64,000 nucleotides of DNA from Apus apus (GCF_020740795.1 NC_067285.1:108091652-108155651); one strand, 5' to 3'. Counted from the stretch's first letter, positions 26,661-40,233 are shown. A program made the numbers and translations. Notes: generated by a model from the sequence alone, not told the origin.

Positions 26661-28529
26661 TGATAGATTCCGCTTCTTTTGTGCATCAGCTTCCACAGCT
26701 TCAATCACATTATTCAACTTAAGCATGTACTAAACCAGGTCAAACTTAAGCCTAATAAAAAGGAATCTGATCTAAGTTAGAACCACCTACACATGGGGTA
26801 AAATTACAGCAACAAGTTTTTCCATTGCTATACAACAGCAACAGATTTTGCTGCTGTGATGTGTAGGAAAATCTGTTTGGATGCTCCAACAACCTCTAGC
26901 TATGGAGACAAGACTTAGGAGAGGATCCTTTTTGGGTCTAAAAGCTTCAACTACTGGAAGAGAAGAAAAGACCGCCATGAGAGCTGTACCTTGGTTGTTC
27001 AGTTGAGTGGAGGGAGCAGAAAATGGCAGAGCTAAGAACATCAGAGGTAGTCCTAAGCTTATACTTACAAACTCAACTGTGACATTAACTATCTGGCCTG
27101 CAGCCCAAACACAGTCTTCTTTCAGTCTGTGAATGTGAATAAGATACCAAGGCAAAACTGACTAGTTCCCAAATCATGAAGCAGCTAAAACTATTCCAAT
27201 TATACAACCACAGCTAACATTTCTTCTAATAAGACAATTTAAATGCCCTTACATATAGTGATTTTCTAAAAACACTGGCTATTTTTCAATCAAAATAAAT
27301 GTCTCAGTAAGCCCTTAATTTACTTAGTGATACTAGTTTATTGATTTTTCTGAATACACACTAAAACTAGAAAAAAACCAGCAAGTATTAAATCCTTGCA
27401 TATAACCTATCCTGATGGTTAGCAAACTGTTTATACTTCCCAGGCATTTATTACCATTACATTGTCAAGTTAAACCAGTCAGTCCTCTACACAGCATCCT
27501 ACAATGCTTCTCTACCTTTGTTTTTACATTCCTTATCAACATTTTAATCTGATTCTTCATTTTTTTTCCTAAGGTTTTCTAAATGTATCTATATGCACAC
27601 TTAGTATTACAGCCATGAATCGCATATATGGAACCAGACTGCTGATAAGTTCTCTCACCTCAGCCCATGCTTTTCTCAACAGGTTCAGAGAAAATTTCCT
27701 TTAAAAAACATGCCATGAGAACACGCCACTTATAGCCTTTTACAACAGAGAAAGGGACAGCAGAATATAAGTAATTTTCCCCTCATAGAAGTTCATTAAT
27801 TATAGTGATCAAAGCTTAAAAAGCTCCGCTACCTCAATGATATTTATGTCAGTGGGAGTCAGACCATCAGACTGGACTTCTTATGCTAGTTTTAGAACTC
27901 TGAATTCCACTGAGCAGCTTAATGGCATCTTGAGAATGTGGCAAAATTTTAGCCTCCTTGCATACTCACAGCTTCCATGACAGCCACTCACTCACTTCCA
28001 AACAAAGTGAAGACACAAACTGTTGAAGGGCTCTGTGCTTGGGAGATAACAAAAGAAGTACAAGATCTTATTTGCAGAGGTGTTCCAGTCCTCCAGCCAT
28101 GATGGTGGAAAAGCACTCCAAGTCAAAGCTAGAAAGCCAGCTCTCATTACCATCATGGCCAATGTATACATCTACTATATTCAACTAGACTTCCAACTAA
28201 TAAGCAATTGTAATCACAAAGGGCTTTATAGACAGATGAGCAGCGTAAGGAAAATTAAGAAAAGCATTTACAGAATTGGGTTTGTGACCTAGCAACACCA
28301 GACAACAGAAGTCTCAGTTCTATTTGTCTTCCTTATCTTTAGTGATGAAGTCTTCTCCTAAGCCTTCATGATCACGTATGAGCAACTGAGCCTGGGAGAG
28401 AGGTACTATTTGCATAAGTCTAAAGCAAGCTGAAGATATACAGGTACAGGGAACCAGAAGGGAGGGAGCTCATGAATGACACTGTGAAACTGCTATCATC
28501 TCTGAATTGTCACGGTGAAAAAGGAAAGC

Positions 28530-29670
28530 CCTCAGTGATCAAAAAGGACAAGTTTCTTGCTTCTCTTCCAAAATGAGAACCTGGAAGATCATGGGAACTA
28601 CAGACTGGTCGGCCTCTTCTCAGTTCTTGGGAAATTATAGAAAAAATAGTCAGTGGTTCTAAGGCAACTTTGTGTATTTGTGACCAATTACAAGTACTAC
28701 TTTGACTCCTAAGGAATGTTATCAGTTCCCAAATACATCTTCTTCAAACACCTGTACTACAGAACAAAACACACAATTGGAAAACTCACAGAAGGCAACA
28801 AACTGGGGGAGTGGTTGATAATGTTGGGTGGCAGAGCTGTCACTCAGAGTAAGTGAGAATCTGGAGTAACCCATCAAGAACTTTATGAAATGTAATCAAG
28901 GCAACAACTAGAGCCCTGCACCTCGCACACAACTCCCCTGCCCCAACAAGTCCGTTAGCACAGACTGGGGAATAATAGACTACGACCACTTCTGCAGAAA
29001 AAGGTGTAGAGGTTCTGATGGACAGCAGGTTGGACATGAAACAGCAACAGACTCCTGAAGCAATGAAAGTTAACCACATACCATTGCATTAGCAAGATTA
29101 AAGACAGCAGGTTGAGAGGAGTGATTGTTCTTTATGCTCAGCACTCCTGCACACTCATCTGGAATACTGAGTCTGGTTTTCAGGTCACTTCCTTGCCTGC
29201 CAAAGAAGAGATGTTGACAAACTGGAAAGAGTCCAAAAGGCTGCCACCACAATGGCAAGCTGGCTGGAGGATACAAAACCCGAAGAGAGGCTGAGAGGGA
29301 CAGGCTTGCTTCCTTGAAGTAGAGAGGGCTACAGGGAGATGGGAGTGGCACAATCTGATAGATGTCTTCTACTACCCAAAGGTGAGGGTCATAGATAAGA
29401 GCTAGCCAGACTTTTCTCAGTTACAGAGCAAAAAGGAAGAAGGCAGAATTGACCAAGTCACAGCAGAGAAAACTCCAGCTGTACATAAGGAAAAAATACT
29501 TTAACCAGGTAATCACTGAAACAGCAGCCCAAAAAGGTGGTGGAATCTCCACCCTTGGAAACTTTTAGAACCAGGCAGGACCCTGAGCAAACCAAAGTAA
29601 CTTTGAAGTTAGCCCAGATTCTAGCCTAGATTCTGTCTGCAGAGGATCTGTCCAACCTTAATTTTATGAG
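28530..29670 (+). mobile_element. Diverged CR1 LINE fragment (RT to near 3' end)
   Basis: Plus-strand CR1 order is kept. A GGGAACTACAGACTGGTCGG segment (the GNYRP region of RT) is followed by an AAACTGGGGGAGTGGTTGAT segment (after the FADD box). Then come a GTTCTGATGGACAGCAGGTT block, a GATTGTTCTTTATGCTCAGC block, and finally AGGTGGTGGAATCTCCACCC. Many indels and stops show it is old and inactive. Its terminal octamer repeat is not recognisable. Confidence 0.85.
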
Positions 29671-29709
29671 TTCATCTAGAAAGAAACTGGATCCCAGATC
29701 CCCACTACT

Positions 29710-30850
29710 AATTTAGACAGCAAATTCATCTCCACATGAAGATAGGAAAGGCCATATCAGGTAAGACCAGAAGTCCCTCCTCTGTCACTATCCTTTCTCT
29801 GACAACATCCAGAAAGGGTGTGGCACTTGAAAAAAAGGCAAGAACATAAAATTACTAATCCCAAATAGTCTCTTCAGGCTTCCTGAGCCACAGGTGGGAG
29901 TTTTATAGCAAAAATACCATAGGGTGTTTCTCATGCTTGAACTCTGCTGGTTGTTGTTGACCTGGTAAGAGTTTTAGCACTGCAACATCCTATGGTGAGA
30001 CATTTCACAGCCTCACATGTTGTGTGAAGAAACACTCCTTGGTTTTGACTTGTCAACTGTTAGCCTAATTTGAAACCTTTTTGTTCTTGCTTTAGAAACA
30101 AAAAAGGGAACATGCACTCTCTCCTATGCCTCATGCCTTCTGAGATTGAAGAGGCTCTTTCAAAATAATTCTTTGAAGACAGCCATTCCATATCTCTAAT
30201 AATTCTTGCCCTTCTGTAGACATTTTCTAGTTCTACTACATCCTTTTACAGGATGAGGAAAGAAAGGAAAAAAGTAAAACATACTACTTGAAAGAAGAAA
30301 CAACCATGGCTTTTCATTGCTTCTTAATGAGGTTTTCTGTTCTTCCCTTTCCAAATGGCTTTTGTCCTAAGTTTGTCAACATTAACCTAATCATCCCCAG
30401 GAAACATTTACTATAGCTTCAAGATCCCACTGAGCAATAATGAAAAATTCCAGCTCTGTTATGGTGTATGTAAGGTTAGGATTGTTTTTCTTTCCACCAT
30501 ACTTAAAAACCGCATCACACTACACTTGTCTATACTGAATTTCATCTACTATTTTAACATTGATTCAGTCTCTCATTATTCCTCTCTAATGGTTCACACT
30601 TGGGTTGTATCTCTAACACCTCAATTACCTTTGTACCATCAAGGGAATTGGATCATCTCAGCACTCACTCTCTCTTCCAGGCAGTTCAAACAGCTGAATA
30701 TCAGCAGCACTTGCAGAGACACCAGCAGAACCCTGAAACTAACCTTCTTCCATTACAGAGGGTGGCTACTAAATCTTGATGGTTGTTTCTTATCTTGTCC
30801 AGTTACCCACTCACATTAGGACTTCTGTCTTCTTTCTATCCAGATTTCCT
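29710..30850 (-). mobile_element. Old interspersed repeat, probably an ancient CR1-family LINE in reverse orientation
   Basis: The block resembles an old amniote repeat I know from turtle and crocodile introns. It opens near GGCCATATCAGGTAAGACCA, has ACATTTTCTAGTTCTACTAC in the middle, and contains TACTGAATTTCATCTACTAT further on, in the same order as the consensus as I remember it. It is strongly diverged and its edges are uncertain. Confidence 0.55.
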
Positions 30851-33800
30851 GGTAAGTGATAGCCTCAAAAAACATTCAGTAACACAAACTACCAACCAAA
30901 TCCACAATCACCTTACCACCTCTTTTTTTTTTTAACATTAAGTCAAATATCTTTGCATGGCATGACTTTCCTTTTTAAAATTAATTTTAACTGATGTATA
31001 TTCCATATTCGGTTAGTCAGGATAGTATTTGTCCATCAAACCACTGGTTGGAAGGGAAAAAAAAAATACCAATTTAATGTAATAAGGATCTCACTAAAAT
31101 TTTACTGAAGAAAGCAGAAGCACTGAACTACATTGTCTCTCTCTCACAGCTATCAAAAAAATTCCTCAGACTACTTCAACATTTATCAGAGAATTCCCAG
31201 AGAATTAAGGGGAGGACTGGACACAGGAGAAAGAGCTTTCCCTAAGCCAAAAAAGCTTTTTCTAAAAAGTGCAACAGCCTGCATTTCTACTCCTTTAGAG
31301 GTGTAGGATGTTAGGCCAAAGTATAATGGCTACTGAGAAAAACTTCAAATACAAGCCTGATGCTGCACACAAGTATTCCTACGTGGCACACAGTGATACT
31401 GAAGGACTGCATTGCACATGTTTCTTTCATAATCACAGTTTTTATCCTCCCACAAGTCTGTAGTCTTACACTAGACCTTTACCACACCAGTTCTCAACCT
31501 GATCTGGTCACATCCTACAACATACACTAGATTGCTTCTTCACTTATGCAGATTCAAGCCTAAAAAATTCCAAATAAAAATGGAAACTAAAATGCAAACA
31601 ATCTCTTTCAGACCACAACATTAACAAAAAAGAGCTTCTACCCCACAGTGACTGCATAAAAGAAACTAGCTCACATCCAGCAGAAAGAAAAAAGAATTAA
31701 AAAACAGTCTGCATAGCTCGCATTTGGTTGTTGAAAATGCTAGAGTAGCAGGGATACCTCAAAAAAGTCACCACAATTGAAGGAAGAATTATTTGGTGGT
31801 GAACATAAGACCACTAATTATTCCCGTTAACAGGAATTTTCAAAGGTTTATTTTCTAGAAACCAATTTTCACAGAAAACACTGTAGACAACAGAAACAGG
31901 CATCTCTGACATAGGTTTGCAATTCCGCAAAAAAGTATCAGATTTCCTCCTGTCTTTGGGAGAAAGAAGTTAGTCATGTCTAACTTGACAGCAGTACCAA
32001 CTCTCATGCAGGGAGGTTTTAAGCGTATATGCTGACTTTACTGATTTTTGCATGAATCACTCTTCTTTAACCTTAGTCTTACAGCTGAAATCAACTCCTT
32101 GTCACATTTTTTTTAAATACAAATACCTACGTTATGTATCTTTCAAGTCAGCTGAACCATGGGAATTCGAGATAAATTTTTAAAAATCTTTTCAGGTACA
32201 TCAAGTCAGGTAACTAGTGGAAAGAAAAAGAAAGTTTCAAGAAAAATAAAATTAAGAGTCCTACCAGATTAGGTGGGGGAAACCATTACAGAACTACGCT
32301 CTCCTTTCAAGGGTCAGAAAAATGATGTGCTTCCTCTCCTCAATTGTGTTAGCTTATAACACCTGAAAAGCACCAGAGATTTGTATGAATCTACAGGTTT
32401 CCAAGATCATTCAGTTGAAGACTTTCTGAGGCATAAATAAGCTTTTTCAAATGCCATATATTATGTCCTTGTATGAAATCAAGCCTAGTCACAGATAGGT
32501 AGGGAAAAACAAAGTGAGAACTGCAGTGATGAAACTGTATTTCAAAAAAACAGAAGCAAAGACAAGCTAGCTCTACTTTAAGCAAGGGGAAAGAGAAGTA
32601 CAGCATCATGGAAGAAAAATTAAATACCTCCTAAATAATTTTAATGAATAAGCAGTGTCAAGAGAAAAGATAAACCCAGCAAAAAACACCTTTGAACACC
32701 AACCCAAACCATTCTATTAAGCTATTTTCTCGAGACTACCTTAGATTATGCTCACCTTCAAAAAACAGAAGACGGCATCTATTATACATTTTAAAAATTA
32801 GGCAGGGTACAATAAACTACTTTTTCCCTTGAACCAATAACAATTAAGCACTTCCATGCAAAATTACTGGTATTCTGTACTTTTATACACATTCAGTCTT
32901 CTGTAACTCTTGGATTATTTCACAACTGAGCAGTACATTTGTCACTGAACTCATCCAAACTGTAAATTCTATCACCACTTATTCACAAAGTGAATTCTTC
33001 TGATGTGTAGCTCTTAGCAGTCCCTTGCAATAGTAATACTTTGTCCGTGTTCTAGGCAAAATCAGAAAAAGAAAATAAAGCTAAAAAAGAGGAGAAGTAG
33101 TATATTTCAGGTATGAGAGGCTTAGAATAATAAGATTTAGTTTTAATTTGATACAAGCAGTAATATATACTCTGGAAGAGATACAGATCAAAACAGTCAA
33201 AATAATTTCAAAAGTCTAAATGCAGTTGCAGATAGTTCAGATTTACAAAAAAAAAAAAATAGTTCTTTTAAAACCCAGTTTCGATGTTTTTGAAGTGTTA
33301 ACCCTAGCAGTTTCCCTTAGTTAAAAACATGTCAGTTTTACAGCTCAGGAAGACAGTACTGCATTTTCTAGAGCAGCTGTGTCTAGAAAGAAAGTATCAT
33401 TATAGTATTCAAAGCTGCTACTTGAATACAGGAGAGAATTAGCTGCAAAAATTCTTGGACTATCCATCTGCTACACACATACTTACTCAACAGAAGCAAT
33501 TATAATCCTACAAAATATTATTCTTTCACACAAACTGCTAGTATGTTATTGCTGAATACATTACAAACTTTTGAACAAAGCTTCCAAAAACAAAATTAAG
33601 TGTTTTACAAAGCCTTTTTACAGTTATATAAAACTATCTTGCATCCTTATGTAAGCAAATTGACAGCCATTTTAGAGACCTGTTTAGAGCCACACTAGGG
33701 ACCAGTCATTTTCAATACACTTGTTCATAGCTGCCATCTTGGACTCACACCTCAGAAATAACTTCTTTGTTTTTCTCCTTTTAGTAGAAATATCCAAGTT

Positions 33801-35849
33801 CTAACAAAAAGCTGAGCGTTCCTCCCTGGCCAAAGAAGCGATTGAATTGCTAAGCTAAGGTCACACACTGGGTTTGTGTCCAGAGCAAGTCCCATCATTT
33901 GTTTTGATCCCTCCTTCTTATCCAAATATTTGTTCATTTTAATCACGGTATCACCTCTTTAAATGAAAAGAGGTCGTTGTCCTCCTGTGTGTTTGCACAG
34001 TCCAGACACCATGATACTGGCTGGAGCCTTTAGGCTAAAGATCCCATTTCCTATCAGACTGCTCCCAAAATAACCTATTCCAGCTGAAGTGACAGCATTT
34101 CTCCTACAACAAATAATTATTATTGACTTAGAAGACACATATCAGAATATATGAACAACAAAAGTTCTACTCAATATATTACATGTTCTACTTTAGTTTT
34201 CCCTAGTTTACAACTCAAGTTAATCCACAGGGCACTCAAAAAACAGCTGAGGTGAATCTTGAAAGCAGGTGGTGAAGCAGTTAATGTACCAGCTATAAAT
34301 ACATACTAACAAAAACTTGCTTTATTTAAATAAGCAGTAATATCTTGTAAGTAATCAAGCAATACAGAACACTTCACATTCTGGGTTAACAAATACTTCC
34401 TATGTAGTGTATCTTCAGACTGCAAGCCATGGGAGGTTGAATGGACAATGAACACAGTTTCTTAAACTTACAACTGATGGATTTTCCAGCATGCCCTTAC
34501 AGCAAATATGCACCTGCCAAAACAGTATCTGTCTAAATCTGTGGGCCCAAAAGGTGCACTACTATGCTGATTAATACAGGAACTACTGAACTGAAAGTCT
34601 GTGGGAAGAGGTTTAGAGAGATAAGAAAAATTGACACTAGGTAATCCATAATATCCAGTAAAAGCTCTACTCCTATCACACCCAGTGAAGCATTTTTCTC
34701 CTATTAAATCTAGCAAATGTTTGAAGTTCATTTTACTCCTTTTGCCCAGCTCTTTAAAACACATTCACTACACAAAGAATCAGATTTCACAGATATTCTT
34801 GCTTTATGTCAACATTTAAAGAACACAACTTGTTAGCTACCACACAAACATTCTTTCTATACCAGAAAACATACACACACCACACTCAAAAAGATCACAG
34901 GGCACTAACCTGTGAAAACACTACAGACCAAGTATGCTGCAACTGTGAATTGCAACAACAGGTAAGTAGTCACTTTGAAGAACAGGAAGGTATCCTATAA
35001 AATTGTCGAGAGTATTTTTCCTGAAGTATTTTCTTACAGGCACAATGGAGTACTGATAATCAGGCAACATCTCTAGCTCACAGCCCAACTTATTTATGGC
35101 CTTTTGCTATGTTTTCTTCCTTCATTAATAACTTTGTGTGTTTTATAGGGACTGGGCAGGGGTGGAAAAAGACACCAATTCCCGGAGCAGCCAACTCCTA
35201 CTTAAGCTGCTCCAATATCAAACTTCTTCTGAAGTCTCCCAGTATCAGATTTTTCTTGCAGCACAGAGCCCAGTGCACAACAGCAACAGCACAAAAGGTG
35301 TCACGTTTGTTTGCTGACATGCACACAGGAGGTGTCACACAGGAGGTGCATTATTCAGCAGCACATGAATGTGTGGTATGGACATTCCATGCACACTCTG
35401 TGAGTCAGCCTGAAGACAGATTTAGTGTGAGAGATACTGTTCACACTGAGTTAGTAGAGAGCTGACTTTTGCTAATAGCCATGTTTTGCTTTTTTTGTCA
35501 ACCTTCCACTTGAAAAGCACTTTCTAGATCAGGTAACAATCTAAAGTGCCATATATTTTATGTATTGCTCACTTATGTACTGACAGTGCATTAGATGTTA
35601 CAAGTTCTGTTCCTTCTGTCCTTCTCAAGCTCTGCCTGAACTGCTTTCACTGAACAACTCTTGCTGCTGTATGTTCAAGGTTTTGACAAAGTACTCTGTG
35701 GCCCGTAGCATCAAAGTATAAAGCTATACTCCAAATCAACAACTCATAATGAAACTTAGACATAGGGGGAAAATAGAGCTAACAACTATGCAAAAAATAA
35801 ATCTTGCTCCTTTCTTGCTTCAGTGGGAAAAGAACCTGACCTGAACTGT

Positions 35850-36760
35850 TTGACATCTTCATTAGTGACCTAGATGACAGGTCAGAGTATAACTCCAAAG
35901 TCTGCAGATGATACAAAACTGAGAGGAACCTTTAATATGCCAGATGGTTATGTTGCCATTCACAGGGACATCAACAGGCTGGATAAACTCAACAAAGTTT
36001 GTTTAATTCAACAAAGAAATTTAACAAAGAGAAACGTCAATACTTGGGAAGGAAAAACCACATGCACCAGTACATTCTTGGAGGGCAACTTTACAGAATG
36101 GAACTTGGGGATCCTGATAGCCAAGTTGCCCAGGAGACAGCAAAATGCCGTTGCAGCAAAGGAGGCAACAGAACCCTGGGCCACATCAGGAAAAACACTG
36201 GCGGCAGGTCAAAGAAGGTGATACTTCCCCTCTGCTCAGCACAAGTTAGATCCATCTGGAGTGCTGTGTCCAGTTCTGGGCTTCCAGTGCAAGAGATACA
36301 TGGACATACTGGTCTGCGTAAAAGAGAAGGCCACAGATACTACTAACAGTTTGGAGCAGCTGACATACAGAGAGAGGTTAAGCAAGCCAGGATTGTTTAA
36401 CCTTGAAAAGAAAAGGCTTGGGGGAAGTCTTATCAATGTGTATAAATGCCTGATGGGGAAAGTAAAAAAGATGGAGCCAGACTACTCTTAGCAGGGCCCA
36501 GTAAAAGGACAATAGGCAGAGAATTCCTTGTAATTAAAAGTTTTCTTTTTTAATACTGTAACAGCAGTCAAACAATGCAACAGGTTTGCCTAGAGAGGCT
36601 GGAGCCTTCATCTTGGAAATAATCAAGGACAGCCTGGACATGGCCCTGAGCAACCTGCTCTAGTTGACTCTGCTTTGAGGGGAAGCTACAGGACCGGACT
36701 GTCTCCAGAGATCCTTACTAACCTCAGCTGTTCTGCAATTCCACAGACTCAGGTTGGAAA
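35850..36760 (+). mobile_element. CR1 LINE fragment (end of RT to 3' region)
   Basis: It begins in the RT palm with TTTGACATCTTCATTAGTGA followed by CTGCAGATGATACAAAACTG. It continues with the ATCTGGAGTGCTGTGTCCAG block, the GAGAGGTTAAGCAAGCCAGG block and the TTGCCTAGAGAGGCTGGAGC 3' block. Frameshifts and stops break it into short frames, so it is inactive. It stands in opposite orientation to MAEA. Confidence 0.9.
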
Positions 36761-39582
36761 CAACACACACTTCATCAAATCCTATTCTATCTGTTCCCCT
36801 CTTTAGCAGTTAGGCAAACATGGTATTTCCATGAGAAATTAATATGTTATTAAATCTGCTGCCAGTATTTTCCCTGCCACAGCTGCCAAGAAAAGAAGCC
36901 AAACAGCAGCCCTGAGAAGGTGCTAAAGTATTCTGTGCTTCTACAGCTCTCCTTTTGATCAGCTGCTTTTTAAAGTACTTGCAGCCCTGTGAACCATAAA
37001 GCGTTGCCAATGCACAACAGCCCAGATAAGAATATTTTCACAAGCAATCACCCTGCTTTCAGGTCTTCCATCTTCCAGTTTTAGGGTCTTAACGCACACA
37101 GTTTGCTTGTTCAGGTCAATAATTATTCCCACTTCCAAAGATACGGATGAATTATCTAGCCTCCTGTCATCACTTGTTTATTAGTGTTTCAGCAGAGAAG
37201 TAGGATAACAATGTTCGCATTCATTCGTTTTTAAATTGCCAGCTTTCATGTTACATGCTCTCAGATGAGACCAGCATAATTCTCTACCAGAAGGCTTTTT
37301 TTTTTTAAATTCCACAGCACTTTGGAGGAAGAATAGCTGGCAGCCTTCTTGTCCTTGAGAAGGGTTGGAGAAGAGGGGGGAGAATATTCAAGTATTATTC
37401 TGTACACTTAAATAGCCTCTCTAGATTCAGCTGAAAAAGTCTATTTACTTCCCCTAAGCTGAACTGTTGAAGAATGGCTCAAGCATTTCTAGTCCTGCAG
37501 CAACCACAATTCAGCTATGGAAAAGGGATTTCCCTTTGCAGTTTTAAACACTCTTTCACAAGAAAGGCACTCTACGGAACACACTGTCAATGTAGAGCTA
37601 TTACACAACTATTAGCTAGTGATGCTGGCATGAGGAAGCTAGAGGGAGGAAACAGGAAGGATAAAAATACAAGTCTACAATCATTTATTTTATTCACATC
37701 AGGGAAAATCAGCAGTGTCCAGAGCTCCAAAATAAATACTTGAGCTACTGTGTTGGTAGACAAAATTGAGAAAAAGATAAAAATTATATGCAATCATTTC
37801 ACACAGGGTTTGGATAAACAGGAAATACAAATTCCCAGAAGGTCAGTCCCACAGAAATGGTAGGCACTTGCCTCCTAATGAACAAAATTAGATTTGATAC
37901 CAACTTTCTTTAGCAGACTTTATCCTTAGTGTTCTCTCCTCCCTGCTGCTAACAGGGAGCTAACACTAAAATGTTTTGATATATGACTCACAGTTAAGAA
38001 CACTTGAGAGGATATATTCAAAAGATCTGAGCAGACACTGTTCTGGCAGGTTTTTTAAACAATGAAAAATGCTACTAAAGGTTACAGGAACAACCCAGAA
38101 GCTGAATGGGTGCTGGGAAGAATCAATAAATATCACCTTTGCTAGGAAATGAAGAGTTTCAGTGCAAGGGTGTCTCACCCTCTTACCATTTAGCTTCTCA
38201 ACTTTACAAACAACATTCCATTCTCTTATGTATATTTTTGTTAAGATTTTTCAGGGAAAAAGAATGTTTGTGGAAATTATTAGTCCAAAATATTCTCCAC
38301 CATTTAAATGGCTGGCACAGTGACAGTTCATCTTAAGTCATAAGCACCAAAACAAAAACTCACTGATCCTCACTGCTGGTAATTTTTCAGGAATGTAGTG
38401 AGCAAAGCTGTGATAAGAACTGGAATGCATCAAGAATACCATCTTAAAATTATCATCCTAACTTTATATGCCTTCACACTGTTCTGGCTGTGGAAAGTGC
38501 TAGAGTGCACATCACAGCTATTTGAAAATGTAAGCCTGATGCTGTCAGCTTTAAAGTACTTCACGATGATAAAAAGAAGCCTTCATACTTGAAGTGGGAA
38601 TCAACACTTTGTCCTTCTGCTTCTCAGATATAAGTAGAAAGAAGCCAGGAGAGTGGAGGAGGAGGACATGCACAAGAAGAACATGGCTAGAGAGAAGAGC
38701 ACAATGTGTGAAAGCATATGACGATCTCAGCACAACAAAGTTTACTTTGCAAAACACCTTCTGTAGATGAAAACACGTTGACACAATTACAGGACAGGTG
38801 CTTAAATAAGCATTTTGAATTAGGGATCCTCCTCCAAACTCCCTTCCAGTTTTTACTATCAACGTGGTAGACCTACTGTAAATACAACACTTCAAACAAA
38901 GGTTTCCATCGATTCCTATGAGCATCATCTTTTCAGTTCAACAATTCTTAGAGGCGATGACCTTAACGCTCAGTGCCGAGTCCTTCATTTGCTTTACAAT
39001 ACCTAGTTAAATATGCAGTCTTGGGGAACCACCATCCTTCAGCCAGACCCAGTGCCCTAACGACCACGCTTTCATCAAACCCTGAGCATTTCGCTGATTC
39101 TTCCCTACAGGGCTTCAGCCTCTTTCCAGTACGTCGGTCCCCTGTTTATATTTTAAGCTCATCTCCATCTTTAGGGGACCAAGAAGCCAGGGAACCATAT
39201 TTTACCACCACCTCCACTCCTTCCCCTGTAACACGTTCTCCTCACAACGCCACGTAGATGCAGCCAGCCATCCGAGACGAGCAATTCCAACCCTCCCCCC
39301 TCCCCCCCCAGGTCTTCCTGGGCCACCATTCCCACGCCCCCAAACCCTCTTCCCCATCCTGCCTCCGTCCGAGCCCTCTCCCACCACCTCAGCATCACCC
39401 CTTGCCACAAGGACCTGACTTCTCCTCTCCCCTCCTCGGGCAGCTCCTCCAGCTCTCCACGACCCTTTTTTTTGTGTGTGTGTGCCCGGGGTGGGGGGGT
39501 CTCGCCCTTCACCTCAGGGCACGGAGACACCCGGGGAGAAGCCGCAGATTCCAGGCACGTCCCTCCGCCTCAGCGGAGGGGG

Positions 39583-39606
39583 AGGGGAGGAGGAGGAGGA
39601 GGAGAA
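39583..39606. repeat. GGA-rich simple repeat
   Basis: Tandem GGA triplets within a purine-rich tract in the CpG island, in MAEA intron 1 close to exon 1. Confidence 0.85.
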
Positions 39607-39787
39607 GCCGTAGCGGCACAAGCCAGGACGTCAAAGCGGAGGGGAAAACGGGGACGGGCGGGGAAGTGTGTGGTGGGAATCCCACCCCACCCCCACCGCG
39701 GGGGCCTGCGGGGCCGCTGAGGAGGGGAGCGGGAGGGAAGGGGTGGGGGGGGGGTGGGAGGCAGAGGCGCCAAAGCCCTCATCACCA

Positions 39788-39808
39788 CCCCCCCCCCCCC
39801 CCCCCCCC
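39788..39808. repeat. C21 homopolymer
   Basis: An uninterrupted run of 21 C on plus (G21 in the MAEA transcript), about 85 bp inside intron 1 from the exon 1 donor. It is a possible G-quadruplex former in the nascent RNA. Confidence 0.95.
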
Positions 39809-39892
39809 TCCCAGCGCTGTTCCGGCGGGACGCCAGCGGCTTGAGCCCCCTTCTCCGTGCCGGGGGAAGAAGGAGGAAGGCTCGGCACCCAC

Positions 39893-39961
39893 CTTGAGAG
39901 TGGGATACTCCTGCACCTTCAAAGTCATTGAGAGCTGAGCAGCTGATTCCTGCACCGCCAT
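39893..39961 (-). CDS. MAEA: MAEA coding exon 1 (residues 1-23)
   Basis: This exon encodes the MAEA N terminus, starting [10 protein letters not shown] and ending in PTLK. The start codon is at 39961 reading leftward and has a strong Kozak context (A at -3, G at +4). The N terminus matches the mammalian protein as I recall it exactly. The exon ends in AAG followed by a gtgggt donor, and the 69 nt form 23 whole codons, so the junction is phase 0. The segment precedes the coiled-coil region and has no catalytic residue. It lies inside the CpG island, unlike the AT-rich later exons. The 5' UTR extends to higher coordinates, but its transcription start is not visible. The start codon sits within a YY1-type motif, as in many housekeeping genes. 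Confidence 0.97.
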
Positions 39962-39964
39962 CTT
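39955..39964 (-). promoter_or_regulatory. YY1-type motif overlapping the MAEA start codon
   Basis: Read on the minus strand the bases are AAGATGGCGG, the consensus core for YY1 in downstream-promoter position. It includes the ATG of MAEA. Such sites are common just downstream of TATA-less start sites and would place the MAEA TSS within a few tens of bases to the right. Confidence 0.7.
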
Positions 39965-40190
39965 GGATTAGGCACCAACCTCCTCCCTCCCTCCCTCCTC
40001 CCCCCCCCCCCCCAGCCCGGACCGGAGGGAGCTACCTACAGCGCGCGCGCGGCATGCCGGGCAGGACGGGCCTTTCCCCGCCCCATTCCTCATGGAGACG
40101 GGACGAACCAACGGCGCTCGCCCCCGCCCTACCCCTCTCTGCCCCCCCCCCCCCGTGGCAGCGGCGGGGTGGTACGCTCCGCGGGACGGT

Positions 40191-40205
40191 GGTGGTGGTG
40201 GTGGA
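40191..40205. repeat. (GGT)n triplet repeat
   Basis: About five tandem GGT triplets in the CpG island just left of the first CCAAT box. Confidence 0.85.
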
Positions 40206-40233
40206 AGGGCGACAGCGGGGCGAGAGGAGCCGA

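Larger units (their letters stand above)
23225..39892. other. MAEA intron 1 (about 16.7 kb)
   Basis: The intron lies between exon 1 and exon 2. It is AT-rich except for the last ~700 bp, which belong to the CpG island. It holds three CR1 copies and an older repeat block, listed separately. I found no additional exon or RNA gene. Confidence 0.85.

Noticed and set aside
35109..35465. 118-codon plus-strand frame in MAEA intron 1
   Set aside because: No domain, no codon pattern and no supporting context. Partly short-repeat sequence (CAGGAGGTG twice).
39258..39938. 226-codon plus-strand open frame in the CpG island
   Set aside because: GC-rich DNA has few stop codons. The product is low-complexity (Pro, Gly, Arg, Ser runs encoded by homopolymers) and lies antisense to MAEA exon 1 and its adjacent intron.
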